Shown one piece after another: positions 8,805 through 19,561 of a stretch of 64,000 nucleotides of DNA. Source of the stretch: Alphaproteobacteria bacterium (GTDB lineage Bacteria; Pseudomonadota; Alphaproteobacteria; Rhizobiales; JAKIUO01). The notes below the pieces were generated by a model that ran no database searches, was not told the DNA's origin, and worked only from the letters and a program-made list of their open reading frames with translations. Both the position numbers and the translations under genes were made by a program. Where the stretch lies: positions 47,070 through 111,069 of the forward strand of contig JAJRPI010000032.1 of assembly GCA_024280895.1 (NCBI GenBank), written 5' to 3'. Numbering within the stretch: the stretch's first letter is position 1; every line of letters begins with the position of its first letter.

Positions 8805-10097
8805 ATGGAAAACAACAAGCTGGGATCATCAATCGCTGTTATGAACGCAAAAGGAGGGGTTGGTAAGTCAACCGTGACCCTCGCCATTGCAGAAACTCTT
8901 TCTTATTATTACGGTAAAAAAGTGCTGGTAATTGATAGTGATGCCCAGATTAGTATCAGCGTGATGCTGATGCCGTTTGACGATCTCAATCAAAAACGCT
9001 CCGATTGGAAAACCCTTGTGGGGCTGCTGCACCAGACCTTGATCCTTGGTCAAACCCCCGACTGGAAAGATTTTGTTACCCCGCATGTGTCTGACGTGGA
9101 CGATACTCACAATATAGATTTGCTGCCAGGTGACCTGCGCTTGACGCTGGTGGAGCGAGCCGTCACGGAAGCTGATCGTCATGAACAGATGCGCGGCCTT
9201 GTGCGCTCTGTTCTGGCCGAGGCGCGGCTCAAATATGATTTTGTATTTATCGATTGTCCTCCCGGTCTCTCGCTACTGACCGAGATCTGGTTGCGCGAAG
9301 CCGATTATCACCTGGCACCGGTGAAACCCGATTTTCTGGCGATTGCCGGCCTTGAAATGTTCCGCGAGTTCAAGAAAATAAATCCAGATCTCAAGATGGC
9401 GCAAAATCTTGGTATTTTGATCAATATGAAAAATCGTCAATCCGCAGAAGACGACACCTACCATGCCATTTTGACCAATGATGAGGAAAGCAATTGCTTC
9501 CCCGATGCCATTCCCCATATGGCCCCTATTCAGCATGCTGCAAGGTTTAATCCTGAAAGTCGCTCGTTCACGGCAAAATATCCAGGTTCTGCGGGAGATG
9601 CGTTCCGCAATACGGTTCATGAATTGCTACTGCGTATTGGCGATGCACAAGAGGCTTTTGCCCAAGCGCGCGGCGAAGAGCCCGATGAAGTCCACGAGGA
9701 GCCTGTGGCAGAGGTAATCGAGGTGCAAACTGAAGAACGGAACGAGGTCGAAGCGCTTCAAGTAGTTGAAACTCAAGCAGAACCAGCAGCCCAGATCGAG
9801 ACGCCAATAGCAGCTGAGGCTATAGCAGCCCCCGTTCTTGAGGCACAATCGCTTGAAACACACGAACAGTTTGAGGTTCAACAAGTTGCGGATCACCAGC
9901 GTTCCGCCAATATCCCGCGCACTGTTGATATTGCCTCGCGATTTGCGCCTGCACCTGGAGTTGAGGCGGTCTCGGCGACAGCCATGGAGGCGGCGCCATT
10001 GGGCTTGGGCACTCCTGCTCCACAACCCTCAGGCTTTGTGAAAACTGCTGTAGGCGACATGCCGTTGGGCCATCCCCAGGCTAAAACACCTGTATAA
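8805..10097 (+). CDS. Orphan ParA/MinD-type ATPase with long C-terminal tail
   Basis: 430 residues from ATG at 8805, preceded by AAGGTGGGGC; an upstream GTG (8751) would add 18 residues without support. It has the deviant Walker A NAKGGVGKST (about residue 15), DSDAQ (Walker A' region) and FIDCPPGLSLLTE (Walker B), so it belongs to the ParA/Soj-MinD cargo-positioning family. The ATPase domain ends near residue 285; the remaining roughly 145 residues are low-complexity, rich in E, A, Q, V and P and probably disordered. No parB or partition partner is adjacent and HemB follows convergently, so the cargo is unknown. Candidates from known ParA-like proteins are chemoreceptor arrays, pili or other large assemblies. 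Confidence 0.88.
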   Translation: MENNKLGSSIAVMNAKGGVGKSTVTLAIAETLSYYYGKKVLVIDSDAQISISVMLMPFDDLNQKRSDWKTLVGLLHQTLILGQTPDWKDFVTPHVSDVDDTHNIDLLPGDLRLTLVERAVTEADRHEQMRGLVRSVLAEARLKYDFVFIDCPPGLSLLTEIWLREADYHLAPVKPDFLAIAGLEMFREFKKINPDLKMAQNLGILINMKNRQSAEDDTYHAILTNDEESNCFPDAIPHMAPIQHAARFNPESRSFTAKYPGSAGDAFRNTVHELLLRIGDAQEAFAQARGEEPDEVHEEPVAEVIEVQTEERNEVEALQVVETQAEPAAQIETPIAAEAIAAPVLEAQSLETHEQFEVQQVADHQRSANIPRTVDIASRFAPAPGVEAVSATAMEAAPLGLGTPAPQPSGFVKTAVGDMPLGHPQAKTPV

Positions 10098-10101
10098 AGT
10101 C

Positions 10102-10147
10102 CCGGCGGACACTCTTTCGCCGATTAATAAGGCGGACCGGGTATTTT
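10102..10147. terminator. Nested inverted repeats between the ParA-like gene and hemB
   Basis: In the 58-bp convergent gap, CCCGG...CCGGG encloses a second inner inverted repeat CGCC-GATTAATAA-GGCG. It may act as a bidirectional terminator; no strong T-run is visible. Confidence 0.35.
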
Positions 10148-10155
10148 CAGGCGGA

Positions 10156-11415
<1,260 letters not shown>

Positions 11416-11567
11416 ATGAAGACGCTTGCCGCTGAAATGTTTGGTATTTTCTGGCTGGTTCTGGGGGGAGATCTACCAGTGCGGTACTGGCGGTAGCGTT
11501 TGCAGAAGTGGGCATTGGTCTTTTGGGCGTGTCTTTTGCGTTTGGCCTGACGATCCTGTCTTGCTAA
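11416..11567 (+). pseudogene. aqpZ: Aquaporin Z remnant (frameshifted and truncated)
   Basis: The ATG at 11416 begins [18 protein letters not shown], the first helix of AqpZ-type aquaporins. The frame then breaks near the run of Gs at 11463-11468. From about 11479 the next frame continues the family pattern, [20 protein letters not shown], then FGLTIL, ending at TAA 11567. The SAVLA, GIG and VxFAFGLT signatures match helix 2 of AqpZ in order and spacing. Everything after helix 2 is missing, including both NPA motifs, so no functional channel can be made. AAAGGTTCGCGATC upstream may be the old ribosome binding site. Confidence 0.8.
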
Positions 11568-11672
11568 ACGGCGCACGCATTTTTTTAAGGATCGGTATTG
11601 CGCCCTTGTGGAGAGCTTCAATTAGGCTTATTCTCTAAATGGTTTAGAAATTCGGCAATTTTAAATGACAGG

Positions 11673-12026
11673 ATGAAGGCTATGATTTATCGGGCGCGAA
11701 TACTGGATAACAGGCCCCTTGCATGGGGATTGATGGCGGGTATCGGGTTGGCTCTTTTAATGGCCAGCACTTTGAGTGCGCAGGCAAAGATCAAATGTGA
11801 GGGACGTTTCCAGATTGTCAAAGGCCAAGGGAAAATTTCGACCCCCTATTGCGAAGATAATTATCTGGCAGCGGTTGCCCGGTCTTATGGCCGCAAGGTG
11901 AGCGGATCGTCCATACGACACAATCCTAACCTCAAATCTGAGGTTTGCCGGCAGGTTGGCCATGACTATCGCCTCACTGATATTTGTGCCGGCCATACGT
12001 CAGACGGAAATCGGCGACCATATTAG
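11673..12026 (+). CDS. Small exported protein, conserved in Rhizobiales
   Basis: 117 residues (ATG 11673; an in-frame ATG at 11682 sits just after AAGG and is an equal candidate). A hydrophobic N-terminus (about residues 19-34, LMAGIGLALLMASTLSAQA) looks like a signal peptide cut after AQA. The mature part has four cysteines and the pattern KCEGRFQI, STPYCEDNYLAAVARSYG, VCRQVGHDYRL and ICAG, which I recall as a conserved uncharacterised Rhizobiales family. Function unknown. It probably resides in the periplasm with two disulfides. It follows the aqpZ remnant and faces queF. Confidence 0.82.
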   Translation: MKAMIYRARILDNRPLAWGLMAGIGLALLMASTLSAQAKIKCEGRFQIVKGQGKISTPYCEDNYLAAVARSYGRKVSGSSIRHNPNLKSEVCRQVGHDYRLTDICAGHTSDGNRRPY

Positions 12027-12050
12027 GCAGTTTGCCTGATATGGAAGAAA

Positions 12051-12515
12051 TTAGCCGCGTCCGCGATAAGTCGGGACGCCCTGATCGGGGAGCCATAGAT
12101 CTTTTGGTGGCTCCCCCGTTTGCCAGAACACGTCGATAGGCATGCCGCCGCGCGGATACCAGTATCCACCGATGCGCAACCAGCGTGGCTCCAGCTCCGC
12201 GACCAGACGCCGCGCAATGCCAATGGTGCAATCCTCGTGAAACGCGCCATGATTACGGAACGCTCCCAAAAATATTTTCAGCGATTTGGATTCGATCAGC
12301 CATTGGTCAGGCACATAGTCAATGACCATATGCGCGAAGTCCGGTTGACCCGTGAGCGGGCACAGTGACGTGAACTCTGGCACGGTAAAACGTACCAGCG
12401 CATCGGTGTCTTTTTGCGCGTTTGGCACCTTTTCGAGCAGAGCTTCGTCCGGGCTGTCTGGCAGCTTTGTCTGCGCACCAAGCTGGGTCAGGTTTGAAAC
12501 ATCAGTTTTTGTCAT
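12051..12515 (-). CDS. queF: NADPH-dependent 7-cyano-7-deazaguanine reductase (preQ0 reductase)
   Basis: 154 residues, the single-domain QueF type. It reduces the nitrile of preQ0 to preQ1 in queuosine synthesis. The motif [19 protein letters not shown] contains the catalytic Cys that forms the thioimide and the conserved Asp; [20 protein letters not shown] is the QueF substrate/NADPH motif with the conserved Glu and His. It lies 15 bases downstream of the TrpD2-like gene on the same strand; queC lies 1.7 kb further on. Confidence 0.96.
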   Translation of the reverse strand: MTKTDVSNLTQLGAQTKLPDSPDEALLEKVPNAQKDTDALVRFTVPEFTSLCPLTGQPDFAHMVIDYVPDQWLIESKSLKIFLGAFRNHGAFHEDCTIGIARRLVAELEPRWLRIGGYWYPRGGMPIDVFWQTGEPPKDLWLPDQGVPTYRGRG

Positions 12516-12530
12516 TGGTCTCTTCTAGCG

Positions 12531-13538
12531 CTAGGCGACCTTGGCGAAATAGGCAGTGTCGCGGCTTTGCCACATGGTAACGGCCAGCTTGTCGGCGTCC
12601 TCGATGCTATCGGCTTTGCCGAGTAGTTTGAGGGCGATGGCCAGCGTACCGGTCACCGAAGCCTGTCCATATTCGTCTTCAATCTCTCCGCGCCAAAGAG
12701 CGGCGAGGCGTTGCACGTCCATTTCTTCATCGACGGGCTGACGCGGGTCTGCGGTGAGCCGCGGCCAGCGCTCCATGCTGATGTCGCCATCGCGCAAGAT
12801 CTGTACATCTGTTGGCTTGTTGGCGCGCCGTTCGATCTCGCCGCCTTCGCCGCGAAATACTGCCATATTGGGCTGGCCCAGATATTTGCCGGCATGGGTA
12901 TGAGTTTCCAGGAAACCGCGATGGAAAATGCCTTGCAACATGGTGGGCGCGTCAAAGGGATTGATCATGCGAGAGATCGTATGCACCGGTGTGCGCAGGC
13001 CAAAAATAGGGCGCAGCTCAATGAGGTCACGCATTTTCGGGCTGAGGCCTTCGAGCGGCACATAAGCAAAATTGCGGGCATCCAGTGCTTGTGCGGCCTC
13101 TTCAAGTGTTTCTGTAACAGGGTATCCAAGCGCCTCAAGAGTTTCTCTTGTATAGACGCGGCCCGGCGTATGGCCTTCGGTGCCGTGCATGAAGACGCGC
13201 ACGCCGTTTTGTGACAGCAATAATGCGGAGAGCACAAACCAGGGAAGCTGGCGCCGTTTGCCCGCATAAGACGACCAGTCAATATCGACCTGTGGTTTTT
13301 CAGCTGGCAGATCAAGACGCGACTTGATGGCTTTGACAAAGCCAGCGACTTCCTCGGGGGTCTCTTCTTGAAAGCGCTGCAGCATCAAGAAGGCACCAAG
13401 CTGTTCGGGCAGGGCGATGCCATCAATGATCATGCCCATGGCTTCATCGGCTTCTTCAAGTGTCAATGAACGAGACAAAGTCTTGCCACGCCCCAAAATA
13501 GCGATGAATTTGGCGAATGGATGCAATTCCGGCATCAT
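12531..13538 (-). CDS. TrpD2/YbiB-type glycosyltransferase-fold protein
   Basis: 335 residues from the ATG at 13538 (MMPELHPFAKFIAILGRG); an in-frame extension to 13742 is unlike the family. It has the anthranilate phosphoribosyltransferase fold: N-terminal helical domain with LTLEEADEAMGMIIDG, then RQLPWFVLSALLLSQNGVRV, and FGLRTPVHTISRMINPF. Members named TrpD2 or YbiB lack trp-pathway activity; the E. coli protein binds nucleic acids and has been linked to stress. It is cotranscribed with queF (15-base gap). Not the true TrpD: the surrounding genes are queuosine genes, and the phosphoribosyl pyrophosphate loop is diverged. Confidence 0.86.
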   Translation of the reverse strand: MMPELHPFAKFIAILGRGKTLSRSLTLEEADEAMGMIIDGIALPEQLGAFLMLQRFQEETPEEVAGFVKAIKSRLDLPAEKPQVDIDWSSYAGKRRQLPWFVLSALLLSQNGVRVFMHGTEGHTPGRVYTRETLEALGYPVTETLEEAAQALDARNFAYVPLEGLSPKMRDLIELRPIFGLRTPVHTISRMINPFDAPTMLQGIFHRGFLETHTHAGKYLGQPNMAVFRGEGGEIERRANKPTDVQILRDGDISMERWPRLTADPRQPVDEEMDVQRLAALWRGEIEDEYGQASVTGTLAIALKLLGKADSIEDADKLAVTMWQSRDTAYFAKVA

Positions 13539-13687
13539 GAGACAAGACCCTTCCCGAAGTTTTGACGCACCATTGAGGCGCTTTGTTATATCAGACAAGG
13601 CTAATATAAGCAGTGTCGTGCACTTCGGCAAGGGCTTGCATTCCCTAAGGTCAACGCCATAATGGTTTGAGCAAAGAGGAGAGGGTG

Positions 13688-14233
13688 ATGATTGAACTAT
13701 CAATGAAAGAAGCCATTGAACTTGGCACCTTGGCGATTGCATTGATTGTCGCTTGGACGGGGCTGCGGGCTGGTAAAACGGCTGAAAAGGCCGCCGAGGC
13801 GCAACTTGATGCGGTGCACGCTTCTGTTATTGGAACGACTATTGATGATTATCAGCGGCTGGGACGTGATATGGCGACGCTAATCGACTGGTATCGAGAG
13901 ACGCAAAGCGAGGGGCAAAACTTTCTTGAAGTTTATGCAAGCGATCGGGCCGGGGTTGATCATATTTCGGGGGCACGGCGTAATGTGCGGCTATATTTCC
14001 AAAAATGTGCGCAGCTATTGAGTTCTGGCTCCATTTCTCCAAAAGTGTTTCACGCCATCGCCTACAAGAAAGGCCTCAATGTGCTGCACCGTATTGTCAT
14101 CCCGCTGGAGCATCTCAAGCTGCGAGACGAGCAATCGTTTTTCGATGAGAACAGTGAGATGAAGATCTATCAGGCCGGTAAATATCAGCAATGGGGCGAC
14201 GGTCTTTTTACCTTCGAGCGCCTCAATCGATAA
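13688..14233 (+). CDS. Uncharacterised protein with N-terminal membrane anchor
   Basis: 181 residues from ATG at 13688, preceded by GAGGAGAG, a strong ribosome binding site; a TTG 21 bases upstream is less likely. One predicted transmembrane helix near residues 11-26 (LGTLAIALIVAWTGL) is followed by a helical soluble domain with a charged surface (for example YQRLGRDMATLIDWYRET). No family recognised. It is divergent from trpD2/queF and its stop directly abuts the stop of queC on the opposite strand (no gap). Confidence 0.75.
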   Translation: MIELSMKEAIELGTLAIALIVAWTGLRAGKTAEKAAEAQLDAVHASVIGTTIDDYQRLGRDMATLIDWYRETQSEGQNFLEVYASDRAGVDHISGARRNVRLYFQKCAQLLSSGSISPKVFHAIAYKKGLNVLHRIVIPLEHLKLRDEQSFFDENSEMKIYQAGKYQQWGDGLFTFERLNR

Positions 14234-14890
14234 TTATGACAGCAGGGGATCTGTAAGGCCATTGGCGGCAAAAGCTTCTGACCGCTCAACGCAACTGCCA
14301 CATTCCCCGCAAGGAGTATCACCGCCCGTATAGCAGGTCCAGGTCTGGCCAAAATCAACTTCAAGCGCCGCGCCGCGCCGGACGATTTCAGGCTTGTCGA
14401 GATGAAGAAAGGGTACCTGCAGGTCAATAGTCTGCCAATCGCAGAGCTTAAGAGCCTGTTGCATGGCAGCGACAAAATCAGCACGGCAATCGGGGTAGAT
14501 TGCATGATCACCGCTATGAGCCCCATAATAGAGAGCGCTACGGTCTTGGGAGAGCGCAACGCCAGCGGCAATCGATAACATGATCATATTGCGATTGGGC
14601 ACGACCGTTTGCTTCATGCTTTCATCCTCATAATGGCCATGAGGGATCTCTTCATCGCTATTGCTCAATAAAGCGCTATTGAACAGGGCATTGATAAAAG
14701 GCAGGGCGACGATGGTGTGCTCTATGCCCAGCTGCTTTGCCTGAGCTGCAGCGCAAGTCAGCTCGCGAGTGTGCTTTTGCCCGTAGTCAAAGGACAAAGC
14801 GGCAAGCTGGCAATCGCCCCGCGCCACGACCTCAAAGGCCAGCACGGTTGAATCAAGGCCCCCGGACAAAATGATCAATGCTTTTTTCAT
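14234..14890 (-). CDS. queC: 7-cyano-7-deazaguanine synthase
   Basis: 218 residues. It converts 7-carboxy-7-deazaguanine to preQ0 with ATP and ammonia in queuosine synthesis. The PP-loop SGGLDSTV lies at residues 9-16, VVPNRNMIMLSIAAGVA is the family core, and the zinc site is formed by WTCYTGGDTPCGECGSC with four cysteines. Together with QueF nearby it supplies two consecutive steps; queD and queE are not in the window. Confidence 0.96.
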   Translation of the reverse strand: MKKALIILSGGLDSTVLAFEVVARGDCQLAALSFDYGQKHTRELTCAAAQAKQLGIEHTIVALPFINALFNSALLSNSDEEIPHGHYEDESMKQTVVPNRNMIMLSIAAGVALSQDRSALYYGAHSGDHAIYPDCRADFVAAMQQALKLCDWQTIDLQVPFLHLDKPEIVRRGAALEVDFGQTWTCYTGGDTPCGECGSCVERSEAFAANGLTDPLLS

Positions 14891-14946
14891 AGGCCGGTTT
14901 TAGGGGAAGATCGCGCGAGCTGCAACCGTGCTTGTGGGCTTATCAA

Positions 14947-17900
14947 TCAATGGGCTTCCCCGGCTTGCGCAGCGCGTCTTTCCTTGGCCAGAGTACTCAA
15001 GCCATAATCGTCAAGAATGGCGTAGATGGCCGGCACCACAAACAGCACCAGAATGGTGGAGGCGATCAATCCAAAGGCCAGCGAGGTGACAAGGGGAATA
15101 AGGATTTGCGCCTGCAAACTGGTTTCAGCAAGCAGTGGTAACAGGCCAGCGACCGTCGTCAGCGACGTCAACAAAATGGCGCGAAACCGCGAGCGTGCGG
15201 CAAGTGGCGCGGCCTGCGCCACCGTTGTTCCGGGGCCATGATGGTCTTTGATAAAGGTGATCAGCAAAATACTGTCATTGACCACCACACCCGCCAGCGC
15301 CACAAAACCCAGCATGCTGGGCATGGTGAAATCCAGCCCCATAAAGATATGCCCGCCAATCGCACCAATAAACGCGAAGGGAATGACGATCATCACCACA
15401 AGCGGTTCGATATAGCTGCGGAACTGAAAGCTAAGAAGCAGGAACACGCCGATCATGCCGATCAAAAAGCCTTGCACCATGCTTTTTTGGGTTTTACCCG
15501 CTTCCTTGTTTTCGCCCTCCAGCGAGAGGGTGATGTTGGGGTGGCGTTTGAGAAATTGCGGTATAAAGCGCTTTTGCGTATCGGCAAGAACTTCATTGGT
15601 ATTGGCGATCCGGCTATCCAATTCGCCGGTAATGCTGATGGTGCGGGCTCCATTAATGCGATTGATCCGTGAATAGCCCCGATCAGGCGTGAGGGTCGCA
15701 ACGGATGATAGGGGAATTTGGTCCCCATTGGCCGTGGAAATCGCAAAATAATCCAGATCGGCCAGGCTGTCTTTATCACGCGAGCGCAGCCTGACATCGA
15801 TCTCGTAGGATTCTGGGCCGACCTGAATATCAGAAACCGTGCGGCCAAAGAAAGCGGCGCGCAACTGATCGGCAATGGTTCGGGCATCAAGGCCAAGACT
15901 GTTGGCACTTTCATTGAGATGGACCGTAAATTCTGGCTTGCCCGCCCGCAGATCGTCGGCAATATCGGCAATGCCTTTATAGCGTCGCAGCCAGCCTTGC
16001 AAATCAAGCGAGGCTTTTTTGAGCTCATTGAGATCGCGTCCCATCAAACGAATATCGATAGGTTTGCCACCAGGGCCGACCTTGGCTTCGGTGAATTTGA
16101 GCGCCAGTACATCAGCAATGACGCCGATCTCCTTGCGCCAGAGGGCGCGGATGTCATCATTGCGGGAATTGCGCGCTTCACTATCGATGAGATCAACCCG
16201 CAAGGTGGCGACATGGCCACCGTTTTCGGAGGCATCGACATTGACATTGTACAAGGTGGTGACGTTTCTAAGCAGGCTTTGCTCGCCCTTTTCGTTCTTG
16301 CGAAGCTGATCGTTCATGCGATTTAGTGCATCTGTTATTTGTCCGACGACCGTTTCTGTGCGCTTTAGGGGGGTGCCTTGGGCCAGCAGTAAGCGGGCCT
16401 CGATCGTATTACCCTCAAGGTCCGGGAAGGCCGAGAATTTGAGTAGGCCGCCGGCCATTGCGGTCACCGAGAGCACGAATATGCCAATGGCAATCCCTGT
16501 GGTCAAATAGCGCCACCGAACGGTTAGATCGACGAAGCGCCCGACAAGACGTTCGCGCATCCAGTCAACGAAGCGATCCATGTGGCGCATTAAAAACGTA
16601 CGCTCATTGCCAGCTTTTTTGAGCGTATGAGCAAGATGGTTGGGCAAAATGAGAAAGGCTTCTATGAGCGAAATCACCAGAACGGCCAACATGACCACCG
16701 GGATGATTTTCAAAATGGCGCCGATATCGCCTTTCAAAAACATCAATGAACCAAAGATAAAGGTGGTGGTGCCAAAACTTGACAATACGCCCGGCATCAC
16801 CTGCAAAGTGCCATTGACAGCGGCATCAATGGGAGCCGCGCCTTTTTCGCGATGCGACGCGATATTTTCCGCGATGACAATGGCATCGTCCATCAATAGG
16901 CCAATGACGATAAGCAGCGCCACCATCGTAAACATATTGAGCGAATAACCCAGCGCCACCATGATGGCAAAGGCTCCCATAAAGGATACCGGCAGGCCCA
17001 TGGTGATCCAGAAGGAATAGCGAAAGCCAAAGAATAACAGCATCACCAGAAATACCAGCACCAACCCCATCACACCGTTACTGATCAGCAGTTTCAAGCG
17101 ATCTCGTACAATTGAAGAACCATCATTGGTGATGGTCAATTTGATGCTCGGGGGAGCGGTGGCGTTTTCGCGCGCCACAAAGGCGCTCACCGCATCAATC
17201 ACATCAAGCGTATCTTCATTGGGCGTCTTGGTGATTTTTAAAATAGCGGCGCGTTTGCCGTTAAACAGGGTTTTAACCTCATCAAGGTCAAAGCGATCGG
17301 TAATGGTGGCAATATCGCCAAGCCGCACCTGGCCGCCCACACTGCCGGAAATGACGATCAGATCTAGAAAATCATAGACCTTTTTGCGCTCTTCATTGAG
17401 CCGAATGAGAATATCTCCATCTTTGGTCTCAATCGAGCCCGCGGGTAAATCAAGGCTCTGGCGGGAGATTTTACCAGCGATAGCATCGAGGCTCAGTCCA
17501 TATTGACGCAAGGTCGCATCTGATAGCTCAATGCGGATTTGATGGTCAGAAAAGCCGTTAATCTCAACCTTGGGAATTGTACCAGAGGCGAGCATGCGCG
17601 CTTTGAGATCTTCGGCATAGGCTTTAAGCTGCGACGGGTTCTCCGTGCCGGTCAGGGCCACATCGGCAACGAAGTCGGTACGTCCCAGAACGGTCAGAAC
17701 AGGTTTTTCAGCCTTGTCGGGAAAATCATTGATGGCTTCAATTTCCGTTGTGACATCGGTGAAAAAGCGATCAAGGTCATTGCCTTCGACCATTTCAACG
17801 ACAGAAAGAGCCAGATTTTCACGTGACGCGCATTGCACCTCATAGACATTATCGACACTGTTGATGGCATCCTCAATGCGGCGGCAAATGGCTTCCTCTA

Positions 17901-18069
17901 TGGTTTCAGGGCGCGCCCCTGGATAGGCAATGCTTATTTGCACCTTGCGGCCATCAATGCGCGGAAATGTTTCGCGCTGTAGGCTGGGCGCTGCGAAAAA
18001 GCCAACTGCCAGAAACCCGATCAGCAGCAGATTGGCAATGGTCGGGTGAGCTGCAAAATAACGCATCAT
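14947..18069 (-). CDS. RND efflux transporter permease
   Basis: 1040 residues, inner-membrane proton/drug antiporter of the AcrB/HAE1 superfamily. The typical RND repeat is present: one N-terminal helix, a large periplasmic loop, six helices (about residues 330-540), a second helix and loop, and a final helix cluster (about 860-1020). Helix 4 carries the paired aspartates in GLLMDDAIVIAEN, the proton-relay pair (D407/D408 of AcrB). The start overlaps the adaptor stop by four bases (ATGA), so pump and adaptor are translated together. No outer-membrane TolC gene is adjacent. Substrate unknown. Confidence 0.96.
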   Translation of the reverse strand: MMRYFAAHPTIANLLLIGFLAVGFFAAPSLQRETFPRIDGRKVQISIAYPGARPETIEEAICRRIEDAINSVDNVYEVQCASRENLALSVVEMVEGNDLDRFFTDVTTEIEAINDFPDKAEKPVLTVLGRTDFVADVALTGTENPSQLKAYAEDLKARMLASGTIPKVEINGFSDHQIRIELSDATLRQYGLSLDAIAGKISRQSLDLPAGSIETKDGDILIRLNEERKKVYDFLDLIVISGSVGGQVRLGDIATITDRFDLDEVKTLFNGKRAAILKITKTPNEDTLDVIDAVSAFVARENATAPPSIKLTITNDGSSIVRDRLKLLISNGVMGLVLVFLVMLLFFGFRYSFWITMGLPVSFMGAFAIMVALGYSLNMFTMVALLIVIGLLMDDAIVIAENIASHREKGAAPIDAAVNGTLQVMPGVLSSFGTTTFIFGSLMFLKGDIGAILKIIPVVMLAVLVISLIEAFLILPNHLAHTLKKAGNERTFLMRHMDRFVDWMRERLVGRFVDLTVRWRYLTTGIAIGIFVLSVTAMAGGLLKFSAFPDLEGNTIEARLLLAQGTPLKRTETVVGQITDALNRMNDQLRKNEKGEQSLLRNVTTLYNVNVDASENGGHVATLRVDLIDSEARNSRNDDIRALWRKEIGVIADVLALKFTEAKVGPGGKPIDIRLMGRDLNELKKASLDLQGWLRRYKGIADIADDLRAGKPEFTVHLNESANSLGLDARTIADQLRAAFFGRTVSDIQVGPESYEIDVRLRSRDKDSLADLDYFAISTANGDQIPLSSVATLTPDRGYSRINRINGARTISITGELDSRIANTNEVLADTQKRFIPQFLKRHPNITLSLEGENKEAGKTQKSMVQGFLIGMIGVFLLLSFQFRSYIEPLVVMIVIPFAFIGAIGGHIFMGLDFTMPSMLGFVALAGVVVNDSILLITFIKDHHGPGTTVAQAAPLAARSRFRAILLTSLTTVAGLLPLLAETSLQAQILIPLVTSLAFGLIASTILVLFVVPAIYAILDDYGLSTLAKERRAAQAGEAH

Positions 18070-19445
18070 CGCAATGATCCCTTGCCGCTGGCCTGTATCA
18101 TAAGTCGCTGGCTGACGAGGGGGTCATCAACGACTTGCAGTAACATGCCTTCAATGGCGGGGCTCAAATTACTGACAATGACCTTATCGTTTGCGGACAA
18201 GCCACTTTCAATAACCACAAAGTCCCCCTGTACAAGCTTGACGCGCACCTGTTTGATCACCAGCCTGTTCTTGTCGTCTACCAGATAAACATGTTTGGCA
18301 TGCAGGGCAGCGCGCGGAATTATGATCTGGTTTTCAAGCTTTCTTGCACTGATTTCAACCTCCACAAACATGCCTTTGATGAGGGGAGGGCGCTCTCCCG
18401 GCACGACATTTTTATAGGCCTTGTCGACGGAGACAATGGCTCCAATGGTGCGGGTTTTAGGATCAACAGTGTCGCTGATCCGTACGACCGTTGCCGGCCA
18501 TTCAACGGTATTTTCATTGAGGCGGATACGTACCAGCGCTTTCATGCCAAGCTTTTGGGCAAGTTTTGAGATGGCGCCTTCGTTGATCTCCTGGGGTTTT
18601 GTGATGGCGCCGCGTGCGGCAGCTTTCAAGAGGCCGCGAAATTGTGGCATGGGAATTTGCGCCGGGATTTCGGCACGCTCCACACTGTCAATCGAACCAA
18701 GATTGGTACCGGCCCCGACAAATTGGGTGACTTCCACATTTGCTGTGGCAATACGGGCATCAAAGGGCAGAGTGATTTTAGTACGCGCCAGGTTGAGACG
18801 GGCCGTTTCTTCTTGCGTGATCGAAATCTTTTTTTGCTCAATCTGGGCGCTGATCTGCGTTGGGATCAGTTTGATGGCACTTTCGAAATCCAGCACGCGT
18901 TTGCGCTGATTAAGAAGATTGCGATATTCTTTGTCGAGTGTTGCCTGTGCGATGGTACCGCGTTTTTTGAGGGTCAATGAGCGCTTATATTCGCGCTCAT
19001 TGATGGTAAGAGACTGGCGTTCAATAGCCAAGGAGGCTTTGGTATTGCCTTTACCAAGTGCCAGTTCGTTGAGTTTGGCATCAGCGGCGCGGATATTAGC
19101 TTGCGCCTGCGCTATGGCGATTTTGTAATCGTCCGGGGCAATCTGCACGATCTGCGTGCCCTTTTTTAAAAGGGCGCCCTTTTTGAATTTGGGATGCACC
19201 TTGATGATCCGGCCCGAAACCTGTGCAACCGCGTTCCAAACCCGTCCGGGCTCCACCACGCCATAGCCAATAATACGGGGCACCACACTGGTCGGTGTGA
19301 TGGCAATCGTGCGAACAGAGCGCGATTGCTCAACGGCCTTGACTTGCTCGGGCGCTTTTTTGTTTTTCATCACCATGACGAGCAGCAACACCGACAGTAT
19401 GATCGGTGGCAAAATAAGGATACGCCGCTTCCAGCTTGTCGCCAT
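18066..19445 (-). CDS. RND efflux periplasmic adaptor (membrane fusion protein)
   Basis: 459 residues, HlyD/AcrA-type adaptor. A single N-terminal membrane helix (about residues 10-24, ILILPPIILSVLLLVMVM) anchors it. The lipoyl half-motif GYGVVEPGRVWNAVAQVSGR is followed by a long coiled-coil hairpin (about residues 105-205), then the beta-barrel and membrane-proximal domains. It is upstream of, and overlaps, the permease. It connects the permease to an outer-membrane channel encoded elsewhere. Confidence 0.95.
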   Translation of the reverse strand: MATSWKRRILILPPIILSVLLLVMVMKNKKAPEQVKAVEQSRSVRTIAITPTSVVPRIIGYGVVEPGRVWNAVAQVSGRIIKVHPKFKKGALLKKGTQIVQIAPDDYKIAIAQAQANIRAADAKLNELALGKGNTKASLAIERQSLTINEREYKRSLTLKKRGTIAQATLDKEYRNLLNQRKRVLDFESAIKLIPTQISAQIEQKKISITQEETARLNLARTKITLPFDARIATANVEVTQFVGAGTNLGSIDSVERAEIPAQIPMPQFRGLLKAAARGAITKPQEINEGAISKLAQKLGMKALVRIRLNENTVEWPATVVRISDTVDPKTRTIGAIVSVDKAYKNVVPGERPPLIKGMFVEVEISARKLENQIIIPRAALHAKHVYLVDDKNRLVIKQVRVKLVQGDFVVIESGLSANDKVIVSNLSPAIEGMLLQVVDDPLVSQRLMIQASGKGSLR

Positions 19446-19561
19446 GTTTTTTCTCCCATTGGAATGAGGACAGTGTCATCTTATGGCATGGCCATAGACG
19501 CAATTCATTGATCTTACGCATAACATAAGATTATCCGTCGCTCTAAGGGATCTTTTATTTA

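Noticed and set aside
14947..19445. Heavy-metal (CusA-type) RND pump
   Set aside because: The adaptor and permease lack metal-binding Met clusters; helix 4 carries the DD pair of drug-type pumps.
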